64,000 nt of DNA. Source: Haliea sp. E1-2-M8. Its GTDB lineage: Bacteria > Pseudomonadota > Gammaproteobacteria > Pseudomonadales > Halieaceae. Position numbers and translations under genes: made by a program. The notes below the pieces were generated by a model. It was not told the origin of the DNA. It searched no databases and saw only the letters and a list, made by a program, of their open reading frames with translations. Positions 35,723-45,113 of the stretch are shown here, piece by piece (position 1 is the stretch's first letter; each line of letters begins with the position of its first letter). The stretch lies in assembly GCF_030649675.1 (NCBI RefSeq), contig NZ_JAUTDR010000019.1, forward strand, positions 25,526 through 89,525, read 5' to 3'.

Positions 35723-36894
35723 CGGAGGGTCGAAAGCGCCCCCAGGACGCGCCGGAGGCGAGTAAATCCCCGGCTGAAATTGTTGACGGGGCGCAGGTCG
35801 ACGAGGAGGCATCCTCCATGACGCCTGCGCTGTCCGACCGGGAAGCGGCTACGTCTGTACCGCCGCTCGGGGCCCGGCTGGCGCTTTCCTGGAACTGGCT
35901 CCAAAGACTCCGGATTCGGACTGTGCCGATCGGCCTGGTTTGTCTGCTAACGCTGCTTCTTACGTTGATTGGCAGCTACGTCTGGCCGGGCAAACAGTCC
36001 TATGTTGTCGACGTCGAGACGCGGGCGGTAGAGTTTGTGTTTGACGGCAGCGAATTTTCCACATGGTATCTAAAGGCAGCGGTAATCTGTGTGCGGAGCC
36101 GCTCTGGGGGAAAAGCACGAGGCCTGCGACACCCCGCCTGCGCGCCGCAAGCGTTCCAGGTATATCCGCTCAAAGCTGCCGAGTTCCGCTGGCCAAAGGA
36201 GGCTCGTATCCTGGCGCGCTGGTCGAGTTCGGAGGGTGTGGCGATTGAGGTCCTCGCCCCGGGCGAAGCCATCGATGCGCTCACCCCGGCCAACTCGCCT
36301 CTCCAGATAGAAGGACTGCCGGTGGGGTCAGGAAGTCGCATCCTGATTGACGCCGAAACATGGCAAGATCACCCGGTGTTGCCGTTTTCCGCGAAGTCAC
36401 TCACCCTCGGGCGCCTACCGACGACCGGTGAGGAAGGCGTTCTGCGATCCGGGCGCTATCAGATTCGGGAGACGCTGCCAGGGCGGTCCTCGGCAGTCAC
36501 GGTTGAGGACGGGCAGTTCTACCCTGGTGACCGCATCAACTTTGAGCGCACCACTACCTGGCTTGAACGAATCAAGACTTGGTCAAAAGAGAAAACGGCC
36601 TGCGTCAAGCCCTGCGACCCCGCCAAAGCCGAGGAGAACGAGGCATCGGGCTTCGTCGCGCCTGCGCGTCATGGTCTCACCGTGGTGGCTTATACACCGC
36701 TTGAACACAGGCGAATGAGGGTCGACCGGCCGGGGGCAGATCCGAGCTTTGTCGAGGTCCGATGGACCAGTAGAGCGATCCGGGACCCGCTGCTGGTCGC
36801 TTTGACGGCGCTGACAGGGGCGTTCGGACTAGCCTTTCCGTCCCGCGCCTTGCGCTTGAGGCGCCCGCGCAGTGCGGGTGGACTGAACAAATGA
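35719..36894 (+). CDS. Membrane protein of unknown function with large exported domain
   Basis: 391 residues. A hydrophilic N-terminal tail (about 1-65) is followed by a membrane helix (VPIGLVCLLTLLLTLIG), a large probably periplasmic domain (about 90-350) with several Cys, a second helix (about 353-372) and a short basic tail. The ATG overlaps the stop of the preceding exported-protein gene by four bases. I recognise no domain. It may anchor the exported protein made just upstream, together with the divergent protease, in one envelope complex; this is inference from gene order. Confidence 0.78.
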   Translation: MTEGRKRPQDAPEASKSPAEIVDGAQVDEEASSMTPALSDREAATSVPPLGARLALSWNWLQRLRIRTVPIGLVCLLTLLLTLIGSYVWPGKQSYVVDVETRAVEFVFDGSEFSTWYLKAAVICVRSRSGGKARGLRHPACAPQAFQVYPLKAAEFRWPKEARILARWSSSEGVAIEVLAPGEAIDALTPANSPLQIEGLPVGSGSRILIDAETWQDHPVLPFSAKSLTLGRLPTTGEEGVLRSGRYQIRETLPGRSSAVTVEDGQFYPGDRINFERTTTWLERIKTWSKEKTACVKPCDPAKAEENEASGFVAPARHGLTVVAYTPLEHRRMRVDRPGADPSFVEVRWTSRAIRDPLLVALTALTGAFGLAFPSRALRLRRPRSAGGLNK

Positions 36895-37048
36895 CGATGT
36901 GGTTATGCAGTGAGGCCCGGGTACCATGTATTTGTACCCCGCTGCCGAGGATGACTGCTGGCCGACGTTTGCAGTGGCGCAGTGACGTGATGCCGCGATA
37001 CATTGGAAGTATCAATAAAACCAATTGCAATTCCAGGAGACCCGCAGC

Positions 37049-39394
37049 ATGCGTCACTTCTCGTCAGTACCCCTGTTAACCTCAGCCATTGCACTCGCGG
37101 TCAGCGGGGCCGTCGTTGCGCAAGACACCCAGCGCAACGCCGCGCTGGAGGAAATCATCGTCACGGCGCAAAAGCGCGAGCAGAACCTGCAGAACGTTCC
37201 CATTGCAGTGACCGCCTTGAACTCCGAGACCCTCAACATGTTCCGGGTGACCAATACCGAGGATCTGAGCAACTTGGCACCCAACCTGAACGTCCAGAAT
37301 CAGGGGCGGGGTACGGTTCCCCAGATCAATATCCGGGGTGTGTCGTCCGGAGTCTCAGCTGCCGAGGTGGACCCGAAGATTGCGACTTACCTGGATGGTG
37401 TTTACATTGGTCGAACCATTGGCTCAATTTTCGACATGGCCGACATCGAACGTGTTGAGGTGTTGCGCGGCCCGCAGGGCACGCTGTTCGGTCGCAACGC
37501 CACCGGGGGGGCGATCAGCATCACCACCGCAGCACCTACCGGCGAGTTCGGTCTGTCGCAGGATGTGTCGGTGGGCAACTTCAATGCCCAGCGCTTCCGC
37601 ACTATCCTGAACCTGCCCTCGGTCGGTCCACTGAGCCTGAAATTCAGCTATCTGTATGACAAGAACGACGGCTACTCCGATAACCTGATTGCGGGGCGCA
37701 CGCTGGACTTGCGCCTGCGCAATCCGGAAATGGGCGTTCTGACCTATGCCGAGAACCTGGGCAGCAAGAATGTCGAGGCCTTCATGCTGGCGGCAAATCT
37801 CGACTTTGATGCGGTTACTGTGGACTATCGCTTTGACTACACAGACAGTGTGACCGTGGGCGCGCCGGTTCAGCAGGTCGGTATCATCGGCGCAACGGCG
37901 CCTCTGGTCGCCGGCATCAACCAGTTTCAGCCCCTGTACGGCGGCATTACCAACCTGAGCACCACGCCGCTGGAAGATGTTGCTGCCGCGACCAGTGAAG
38001 AGCCCCTGCTGATTCAGGGGCACAACATTACCCTGAACTGGGAGATCAACGACAATCTCAGCCTGAAGAGTATCACTGCCTATCGGGAAATGGATCAACG
38101 CCCGGCGGTTTATGATCTTGGCGCCACCGGCGGCTGGAAGTTCACGGCCGCACAGCTTGGTGCGCTTTTGCAGGGCGACGTGGGCGGCATTCTGGCCAAT
38201 CCTCCCGGTCCCAACGACTCCTTGTTTACGCTGCTGACGGCACGGGCGCTGGAGCAGGAACAGTTCAGTGAAGAGTTGCAGCTGACCTGGACCACGGACC
38301 GGTATACCGTTGTCGGTGGGCTATTTTTCTTCCAGGAAAAGGCCGAAGCGCGCAACGTCCTGGGTGTATTGCAGCCGGTAGCCAACGGGGTAGTGATTCC
38401 CACGCCTTTGGATGGCATTTTTGGCAGTGGGGTCAATTCAACCGATACGGACAACAGCTCCTGGGCAGTGTTTGCGGAAGGCACCTTCCATGCCACACAG
38501 AAACTGGATATCACCCTTGGTCTACGCCGCACCGAGGATGAGCGAGAAATCGACCTCGTCGACATCAGCGCCTCCTCGGGCGGAGGCAATCTGGCAGAAG
38601 GGTTGTACAACCTGGAATACGGTGAAACCAATTATACCGTTGTGCTTAGCTACAACTGGGCGGATGACGTGATGTCCTACGCCAAGGTAGGCACCGGGTT
38701 TGTGGCAGGCGGCATCCTGAACGGTATCTCCTATGACCCGGAGTCGATCACCAACTATGAACTCGGCCTGAAGTCACAGTTTCTGGACAACCGGCTGCGT
38801 CTGAATGCGGCGGTATTCTTCATGGATTATGAGGACCTGCAGGTACAGCTATTCGAGGACGGCAAGCAAAGCTTTGAAAACGCCGGCAAGGTGGAGATCA
38901 CCGGTCTGGAGATCGAAATGGATGCGATCCTCGGTGAAGGTCTGACCCTGAACACGACGCTCGGCACTTACGATTACGAGTACAAGGAATATATCCGTAA
39001 CGGCGTGAATGTCGCCGACGATGTGCGCCCGATCCGAGCGCCAGACTTCAACGCCAGAATCTCGCTGCAATACGACTTTGGCCAGCAGATGCTGGGTGGC
39101 GCCCCGTTCATGCGCCTGGACAGCCGCTACCTGGCAGATGGCGAGAATACAGCGTTTGCCAGCGGCTTCCCCGAGGCTGACCGTCTGTCCCAGCGCGATG
39201 CCTACTGGTTGCTTAATGCGCGGGCGGGTGTGATGGAGATTCCCATGGGCTCTGCAATTAGCAGTGTGTCGTTCTGGGTCAAGAACCTGCTGGATGAGGA
39301 CGGGATCAACGTCTTCGGCAATGAGGTCATCAACATGACTGCGCAGTACAATGTGCCGCGCAGCTACGGTATTGATTTCAACATCACCTTCTGA
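37049..39394 (+). CDS. TonB-dependent receptor 3
   Basis: 781 residues: signal peptide (cleavage near GAVVAQ, about 28), TonB-box-like LEEIIVTAQKREQN, plug domain with IERVEVLRGPQGTLFGRN, and a barrel ending in ITF. The ATG at 37049 has AGGAG about 11 bases upstream. It is the only receptor in the window without an obvious catabolic partner: the next genes are a DUF2959 lipoprotein and, on the opposite strand, a diheme cytochrome. Substrate unknown. Confidence 0.94.
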   Translation: MRHFSSVPLLTSAIALAVSGAVVAQDTQRNAALEEIIVTAQKREQNLQNVPIAVTALNSETLNMFRVTNTEDLSNLAPNLNVQNQGRGTVPQINIRGVSSGVSAAEVDPKIATYLDGVYIGRTIGSIFDMADIERVEVLRGPQGTLFGRNATGGAISITTAAPTGEFGLSQDVSVGNFNAQRFRTILNLPSVGPLSLKFSYLYDKNDGYSDNLIAGRTLDLRLRNPEMGVLTYAENLGSKNVEAFMLAANLDFDAVTVDYRFDYTDSVTVGAPVQQVGIIGATAPLVAGINQFQPLYGGITNLSTTPLEDVAAATSEEPLLIQGHNITLNWEINDNLSLKSITAYREMDQRPAVYDLGATGGWKFTAAQLGALLQGDVGGILANPPGPNDSLFTLLTARALEQEQFSEELQLTWTTDRYTVVGGLFFFQEKAEARNVLGVLQPVANGVVIPTPLDGIFGSGVNSTDTDNSSWAVFAEGTFHATQKLDITLGLRRTEDEREIDLVDISASSGGGNLAEGLYNLEYGETNYTVVLSYNWADDVMSYAKVGTGFVAGGILNGISYDPESITNYELGLKSQFLDNRLRLNAAVFFMDYEDLQVQLFEDGKQSFENAGKVEITGLEIEMDAILGEGLTLNTTLGTYDYEYKEYIRNGVNVADDVRPIRAPDFNARISLQYDFGQQMLGGAPFMRLDSRYLADGENTAFASGFPEADRLSQRDAYWLLNARAGVMEIPMGSAISSVSFWVKNLLDEDGINVFGNEVINMTAQYNVPRSYGIDFNITF

Positions 39395-39507
39395 CCCGGC
39401 AACCGCCATCGAATCCGGACCGCCCCCGAAGGTGAGCTACAATGATTGCACAGTTGGTTCAGTGCCCCGGGTGATACCGGCATAATCCCGAAAACGAGGA
39501 ATTCATC

Positions 39508-40146
39508 ATGCGCAGCCTTATTGCTTTCGGACTGGTACTCTCACTTGCTGCCTGCCAATCCGCCTACTACGGCGCGGCGGAGAAATTTGGCATCCACAAA
39601 CGGGATATCCTGGTCGACCGCGTGGAGGATTCGAGGGACGCTCAGGGTGAGGCGCAGGAGACCTTCCAGTCAGCGCTGGAACAGCTCAACGCTCTGATTG
39701 AATACGACGGCGGTGACCTCGAAAAGATCTACAACGAAACCGACCGCAACTACACGCGTGCCGAATCGGCGGCGGAGAACGTGCGCGAGCGAGTGAAAGC
39801 GGTGGAAGACGTCGCCGAGGCCCTGTTCGACGAGTGGGAAGCCGAAATCGAGGAGTACGGCAGCGCGTCGCTCAAGGCGAGCAGCCAGCGCAAGCTGTCC
39901 GACACCCGTGAACGTTACGCGGTGACCATCGAGGCCATGCGGGCATCGACCCGCAAGATGGACCCGGTACTGACCTCGCTCAAGGACAACGTTCTCTACC
40001 TGAAGCACAACCTGAATGCCCGCGCGGTGTCGGCCATCCGGGTTGAATTCGAGACCATAGAACGGGATATCCGTGCGCTGATCGACGACATGCAACGCTC
40101 CATCGCGTCATCGCAAGCTTTCATAGAAAGTATGCGGGGCGCCTGA
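39508..40146 (+). CDS. DUF2959 lipoprotein
   Basis: 212 residues. The signal peptide ends in the lipobox LSLAAC (Cys about residue 16). The rest is almost wholly helical and charged, with coiled-coil stretches, matching the DUF2959 family of gammaproteobacterial lipoproteins: YGAAEKFGIHKRDILVDRVEDSRDAQ is the conserved start of the mature part, quoted here only as residues 20-45. Function is unknown. An AACGAGG Shine-Dalgarno precedes the ATG. Confidence 0.88.
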   Translation: MRSLIAFGLVLSLAACQSAYYGAAEKFGIHKRDILVDRVEDSRDAQGEAQETFQSALEQLNALIEYDGGDLEKIYNETDRNYTRAESAAENVRERVKAVEDVAEALFDEWEAEIEEYGSASLKASSQRKLSDTRERYAVTIEAMRASTRKMDPVLTSLKDNVLYLKHNLNARAVSAIRVEFETIERDIRALIDDMQRSIASSQAFIESMRGA

Positions 40147-40228
40147 TTCGGACTTCCGGAACCACCGTACCTGGTTGCGCCAAACCCGGGGACGCATTGC
40201 GGTTGTCTCAAAGAATTGGCGTGGCTTC

Positions 40229-41656
40229 TCACAGCGTGCGCATATAGGCCGTCAGCGCTGCCTTTTCCTCCGTGTTCAGCTGCAGGCTCAGCACCAGGTT
40301 GAAGAACTCCACCGTGTCCTCCAGGGTGAGCAGGCGGCCGTCGTGCAGATAGGGTGGGGAGTCCTTGATGCCGCGCAGGGTGAAGGTCTTGATGGGGCCC
40401 TCGGCGTGAATGAACTGGTCGTTGATCATTTGCGGCTTGTAGAAGCGCTCCACCTTGAGATCATGCATAAGGTTGTCCATGAACACCGGTGCGGCATGGC
40501 AGGCAGCGCACTGCCCCTTGCCATTGAACACTTTCTGGCCCAGCAGCTCCTGTTCGGTGGCATTGTCGGGGTCGAGGCGCCCGAGGACGTCGAGCTTGGG
40601 TGCCGGTGGGAAGTCCAACATGTTCTGCATCTGGGCCATCATGGCCACCTGATCGGGCCGATTCGGCAGGTGCACCCCCTTCTTGGCGGCTGTCACATGG
40701 TCACCGTCGAAATAGGCGGTGCGCTGTTCGAACTCCGAAAAATCCTCCACCGAGCGCAGCGACCGCTTGGAACCGTGGATCTGCTGGTTGAACATACCGC
40801 GCAGGCTGACGGTGTCGAGGCGGAGGCGGGCGGCATGGGGGCGGGTATCCGGGTTGAGATGGAAGGCCGCGTTGGTATGGCCATTGGCATGGCAGTCCAG
40901 GCAGGTTACGCCCAGGCTCGGGCGCATGACCTTGCGGTCCTCGGTCTGGTTGAACTGCTGCTGCGGGAAGGGAGTAAGCAGCAGCCGCAGGCCTTCCATC
41001 TGCACCGGAGTGATCAGGCCGTGCATGATCTCGAAGTAATTGTCGATTGACAGCAGCTTGCCCTGGGATACGTCACCGAGATCGGGGCGGGTGGTGAGAA
41101 AGAGAGGTGGCGGGAATTCCGGCATCAGGTGTGCGGGCATGTCGAACTCCACATCGAAGCGCTTGAGGTCACGCTGCTCCAGTTCCGTGATTCGCTCGAT
41201 CTGGTTCTCCGGAAACACCATGCCGCCGGTGGCGTGCTTGGCATGGGGCAGGGGCAGGAAGCCCTTCGGGAACAAGCCCTTGTCCTGGATCTCGGCGGGC
41301 GACATGGTCGCCAGGTCGTCCCAGGTCACGCCATCGGGCAATCTGACGCGCACGCCCTCTTGTACTGCCTTGCGGCCACCGGACATCATCGTCTTCGAGG
41401 GCTTGTCGCTGAGGTCGTAGCGGCGCTCGAGCAGTTTCTGGTGTGCGTCCATCACGGTCGGTTTTGCTTTCTGATCCTTTTGCATCACGGACTGGAAGTC
41501 CTGGTCGCTGACCACCGGAATATAGGTCTCGTGCCCGGTGTCGGCGCCCTTCGGAGTCCCGAGCTTCTCGGCGGGCTCGTAGCCGGCCTGTGACATCGGT
41601 GTGACAAGGAAGATAATGCTGCAGACGGCGGATAAAAGGCAAGCTGATCTGGCCAT
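40229..41656 (-). CDS. Diheme cytochrome c peroxidase/MauG-like protein
   Basis: 475 residues with signal peptide (to about residue 24) and two CxxCH heme motifs, CLDCH in the middle (preceded by MRPSLGVT) and CAACH near the C-terminus. The order and the C-terminal segment SPPYLHDGRLLTLEDTVEFF match diheme peroxidase/MauG-type enzymes, which reduce peroxide or modify other proteins in the periplasm. The N-terminal 150 residues are longer than in simple CcpA peroxidases. It is convergent with the DUF2959 gene. No partner is obvious. Confidence 0.87.
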   Translation of the reverse strand: MARSACLLSAVCSIIFLVTPMSQAGYEPAEKLGTPKGADTGHETYIPVVSDQDFQSVMQKDQKAKPTVMDAHQKLLERRYDLSDKPSKTMMSGGRKAVQEGVRVRLPDGVTWDDLATMSPAEIQDKGLFPKGFLPLPHAKHATGGMVFPENQIERITELEQRDLKRFDVEFDMPAHLMPEFPPPLFLTTRPDLGDVSQGKLLSIDNYFEIMHGLITPVQMEGLRLLLTPFPQQQFNQTEDRKVMRPSLGVTCLDCHANGHTNAAFHLNPDTRPHAARLRLDTVSLRGMFNQQIHGSKRSLRSVEDFSEFEQRTAYFDGDHVTAAKKGVHLPNRPDQVAMMAQMQNMLDFPPAPKLDVLGRLDPDNATEQELLGQKVFNGKGQCAACHAAPVFMDNLMHDLKVERFYKPQMINDQFIHAEGPIKTFTLRGIKDSPPYLHDGRLLTLEDTVEFFNLVLSLQLNTEEKAALTAYMRTL

Positions 41657-41874
41657 GGCTGGCTCTCCGTTGCTTGTGAAGAAATCAGTAACTCGTTTGC
41701 GCGCTCAAGCTATCACCCCCGTCGACACTGTTTCTGTCTCCTGGTGTACATATGTGTGAAGTAATTCCGGTGAAGCAATCATGTGCAGTCGCCGTATATA
41801 GACATCGACAACGTTGGTAAACGGATCCTCCGGCGAACCCCAAACGCCGCTGCGTCGTGCCAGCGCCTCAGCCG

Positions 41875-43572
41875 TTACTGGATATCGGAGTCTCGCGGTT
41901 GCCCGGACACCAGCTCGATCAGCGGTGGATGATCCGCCCCCGAAGGCAAGCGTGCGCCCACGTAGGTGGTCAGGGTCGGCGCAATGCTGCTGACCGCGAC
42001 TGGCCGGTCTACGATGAGCCCGCGCGGGATGCCGGGTCCCGCCGCGATAATCGGCACGTGGGTATCGTAGGCGTAAGGTGAGCCGTGCATGGCCGCAAAC
42101 TCTTCGGCGTCCGGGTAGAGGTACCAGAACGGGTTCTGAATGACGAGCACGTTGCCCGAGCGCTGCGGATGAAACGCCCGCTGCAGCTTTTGCATCAGCG
42201 GCGTGTCGGGGAGGTTGCCGGATTCCAGATCAGTGCGGGTCACGGCGTAGGCGAAGCCATTCTCCTCGCGAAAAATAGCGGCCAGCGCGTGCTCGACCTC
42301 GGGGTAGTCCAGTTCGTGTTTTTCCATCTTGTCGGGCTGCAGGTAGAGGCTCGGGTTCCAGAATGCCATGATCAGGTCATCGTCGATGCCGAAGCGGGTC
42401 TTCAGTGCAGCATTGGCCCTGCGTATGAACCCCGCCGGATCGTGTCGACCCGCGTCGAGGCCCCGGGCTGACTGGTACTCGGGGATATCGTCCGCACCGT
42501 GATCGCTGGTCAGCACCACCAGCGTCCGGTTCAGGCCGATGCGCTCGTCAATGAAGTCCAGCAGTTCCCCAATGATGCGGTCTACCTGCCGAACCTGGTC
42601 TTCGTACTCGAGGCTGAAGGTGCCGAAGGCGTGGCCGACGTAGTCGAGCGCGGAAAAGCTCACCGCAAGGACGTCGGTTTGCCCGCGTTGCCCCACGGCC
42701 TGGTTGTCAATCAGTGCCCGGACGAAATCCAGGGTCAGTTCATCGCCGGCAGGCGAGAAGCGCAGGCCACCATAGTATCTGGTGTCGCTGGGGTTATCGT
42801 AGGAATGCGGGAAGCCGGTGCCGAGATCGGCGTAGCCGCGTTCCGCCTCCCGGGCGTCCTGGTGCGAGAAGATATAGGTCTCGGGCGGATCTTGCAGTGA
42901 CCATGCCTTGCCGCGATAGCGGTCCCTGCGCGCCGAATCGTTGAACCGGGTGACCCATTCGGGCAATGCGTCGTAATACCAGTCGCTGCTAAGGAACCGG
43001 CCGGAACCGCTGTCGTACCAGAACGCCTTGCCCAGCCGTCCGCCGGGGATGATGGCGCCGCGATCCTTGACACTGACGCTGAACATCCGCGATTTCTCGC
43101 CGGAAGACAGCACGATCTCGTCGCCAAAGGTGGATGCGGTGAGGTTGCGTGGCGAGGTGCCCAGGCTGGCCACATCGATCAGCGGTCGGGCGCCCGGGTC
43201 GGCGACGCAGTAGATGCGGTCGCCGCTGCTTCGATCAGCCCAGTCATTGCCGGCGAGACCGTGTTGTGCAGCGGCAGCACCGGTGGCAATCACCGCGTGG
43301 CCGACCGCCGTGAAGGTTGTGGAATGCTGGAAGTGGGCGTTTCGGTAGGCCACGCCGTTGTCCAGCAGATAGCGGATGCCGCCGTCCAGGTGAGGGTACT
43401 GCTGGAAGGGCATCTCGCCCTTGAGCATGTCCACCGTGATCTGCAGGACGAGATCCACGGGCGCATCGCGCGGGTGGACCTGAGCCTGCACCAGGGTTGC
43501 AGCCCCGACCAGCAATGACAGCAGTGCTGCCTGTGCACGCGCAAACAGCTGACTTCGCGAGCACACCATCAT
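41875..43572 (-). CDS. PafA-type alkaline phosphatase family protein
   Basis: 565 residues of the alkaline phosphatase/phosphodiesterase superfamily, with signal peptide (cleavage near LVQAQ). A metal Asp lies in ITVDMLKG, the nucleophile region HSTTFTAVGHAV contains the candidate Thr, and later metal ligands fall in LTSDHGADD and the C-terminal GSPYAYDTHVP. These features suit PafA-like phosphomonoesterases. It is the last gene of the minus-strand TBDR-PHP-PhoD-PafA operon and overlaps the PhoD stop by four bases. Specificity is not certain; a diesterase is also possible. Confidence 0.9.
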   Translation of the reverse strand: MMVCSRSQLFARAQAALLSLLVGAATLVQAQVHPRDAPVDLVLQITVDMLKGEMPFQQYPHLDGGIRYLLDNGVAYRNAHFQHSTTFTAVGHAVIATGAAAAQHGLAGNDWADRSSGDRIYCVADPGARPLIDVASLGTSPRNLTASTFGDEIVLSSGEKSRMFSVSVKDRGAIIPGGRLGKAFWYDSGSGRFLSSDWYYDALPEWVTRFNDSARRDRYRGKAWSLQDPPETYIFSHQDAREAERGYADLGTGFPHSYDNPSDTRYYGGLRFSPAGDELTLDFVRALIDNQAVGQRGQTDVLAVSFSALDYVGHAFGTFSLEYEDQVRQVDRIIGELLDFIDERIGLNRTLVVLTSDHGADDIPEYQSARGLDAGRHDPAGFIRRANAALKTRFGIDDDLIMAFWNPSLYLQPDKMEKHELDYPEVEHALAAIFREENGFAYAVTRTDLESGNLPDTPLMQKLQRAFHPQRSGNVLVIQNPFWYLYPDAEEFAAMHGSPYAYDTHVPIIAAGPGIPRGLIVDRPVAVSSIAPTLTTYVGARLPSGADHPPLIELVSGQPRDSDIQ

Positions 43573-45113
43573 TGACTATTCCGCGTGCTGAAGGTGTGAT
43601 CGGTGCGCAAGGCGGAGTCTGCCCTGTAAGGATCCTCCACAACCCGGTACTCCGTGCGCCAGTCGTCCTGCGACACGCTGCAGCGCAGATAGCCCCGCTG
43701 ATCGCCATTGGTATAGCTGACGTGCGGGTTGTAGGGTTGCGCGGTATGCACCCGCTCTGCCCAGGGACAGTGCGAGGCAATCGACGTCGATGCGAACTCC
43801 CAACCCACCTGCGGCGACGTGGCGTCGATGGGGTCACGATGGATGGTCGAGGCATTGGCGCAGTGCCAGTCGCCGCTGAGCACCACCGCGTTGCCCACCT
43901 CGCCCATGGCATCGATAAGGCGCTGCCGCTGGCGCGGATAGCCGTCCCACTGGTCCATATTGAAATCCGGACGCGCAGGGTCATCGCTGTAATTGAACGG
44001 CGCAAACCAGGTTTGCTGTGCCAGCACGTTGAACGGCGCATCGCTACGCTGCAGCGAATTCAGCAGCCAGCGCTCCTGCGCCTCGCCCAGCATGCCGCGA
44101 TTGCGATCCTCCAGCATCGCCGCTGCCGCGGCGGGGGAGATGCGGTCGGTGGGCACCTGGTCGGACCGGTACTGCCGGGTATCGAGCAGATGCACCAGAG
44201 CCGGGCCGAAGCGCCAGGCGCCGTAGAGTGACAGGCTGGAATCCAGGCCGCGGATCTGCGGGGGTTCGCGCAGCGGCATGTGCTCGTAATAGGCGCGGAA
44301 CGCGGCCTGACGCCGCACGCGAAACTCGGTTTCAGTCTGTGCCCAGGGGTCCTGCGGGGTAAAGCCGGCCCAGTTGTTGTCCACCTCGTGATCGTCCATC
44401 GCGACAATCCACGGGCTCGCTGCGTGAGCCGCCTGCAGGTCAGTATCCATGCGATAGAGGGCGTAGCGGTTGCGGTAATCCCACAGCGTTACGATTTCGG
44501 CGCTGTTGTTCTGGCGCACGGTGCGATAAGTGAATGTCTTGCCATTGGTTTCACGCGAGCGCTCGCCGAGGGGACTGATGCCGCCCTCGTAAATGTAGTC
44601 GCCGACGTGGATCACACAATCGGGAGCCCAGGCGGCCATGTCCGCGTAGGCTGCGTAAAAGCCGCTTTCGTAGGACTGGCAGGTGGCGACGGCGAGTTTG
44701 ATCTCGCGGGCGCGCGGGTCGCTGGTGCGGGTGCGACCTACCGGACTTTCGTCGTCGCCGAGATAGAACTGGTACCAGTACTCGCGACCGGGTTCGAGGC
44801 CCTCGAGAATGACATGCACGCTATGGCCGACGCTGTCATCCGTCGTGAAGCGGCCGTCGCGCACGGTACGTCGCATCAATTCGTCGCTGCAGACCCGGTA
44901 GCGAACCTCTACCGGTCCATGCGGCATGCCGCCGCCGTTGAGCGGGTCCGGCGCCAGGCGCGTCCACAGCACACAGCCATCGGGCGACGGGCTGCCCGAT
45001 GCAACGCCGAGGGTAAAGGGATAATTCTGGGACGCACCTGCCAGCCCTGAAAATGCGGAAGTCGCGAGCACTACCGAGCCACTGGTAAGAAGAAAACGTC
45101 TGCGGGAGATCAT
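43569..45113 (-). CDS. phoD: PhoD-family alkaline phosphatase/phosphodiesterase
   Basis: 514 residues. A Tat signal (SRRRFLLTSG) opens the protein from the ATG at 45113. The family's N-terminal beta domain (FTLGVASGSPSPDGCVLWTRLA) and the metal-binding core (CVIHVGDYIYEGG, MDDHEVDNNW, LSGDWHCAN) are intact. PhoD enzymes hydrolyse phosphodiesters and monoesters in the periplasm using Ca2+ and Fe3+, usually under phosphate limitation. The start overlaps the PHP gene and the stop overlaps the PafA-like gene, so the three hydrolases are tightly coupled. Confidence 0.92.
   Translation of the reverse strand: MISRRRFLLTSGSVVLATSAFSGLAGASQNYPFTLGVASGSPSPDGCVLWTRLAPDPLNGGGMPHGPVEVRYRVCSDELMRRTVRDGRFTTDDSVGHSVHVILEGLEPGREYWYQFYLGDDESPVGRTRTSDPRAREIKLAVATCQSYESGFYAAYADMAAWAPDCVIHVGDYIYEGGISPLGERSRETNGKTFTYRTVRQNNSAEIVTLWDYRNRYALYRMDTDLQAAHAASPWIVAMDDHEVDNNWAGFTPQDPWAQTETEFRVRRQAAFRAYYEHMPLREPPQIRGLDSSLSLYGAWRFGPALVHLLDTRQYRSDQVPTDRISPAAAAAMLEDRNRGMLGEAQERWLLNSLQRSDAPFNVLAQQTWFAPFNYSDDPARPDFNMDQWDGYPRQRQRLIDAMGEVGNAVVLSGDWHCANASTIHRDPIDATSPQVGWEFASTSIASHCPWAERVHTAQPYNPHVSYTNGDQRGYLRCSVSQDDWRTEYRVVEDPYRADSALRTDHTFSTRNSQ

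Noticed and set aside
40175..41050. A 291-codon plus-strand frame opposite the diheme cytochrome
   Set aside because: Shadow of the minus-strand gene that carries two CxxCH motifs and a signal peptide.
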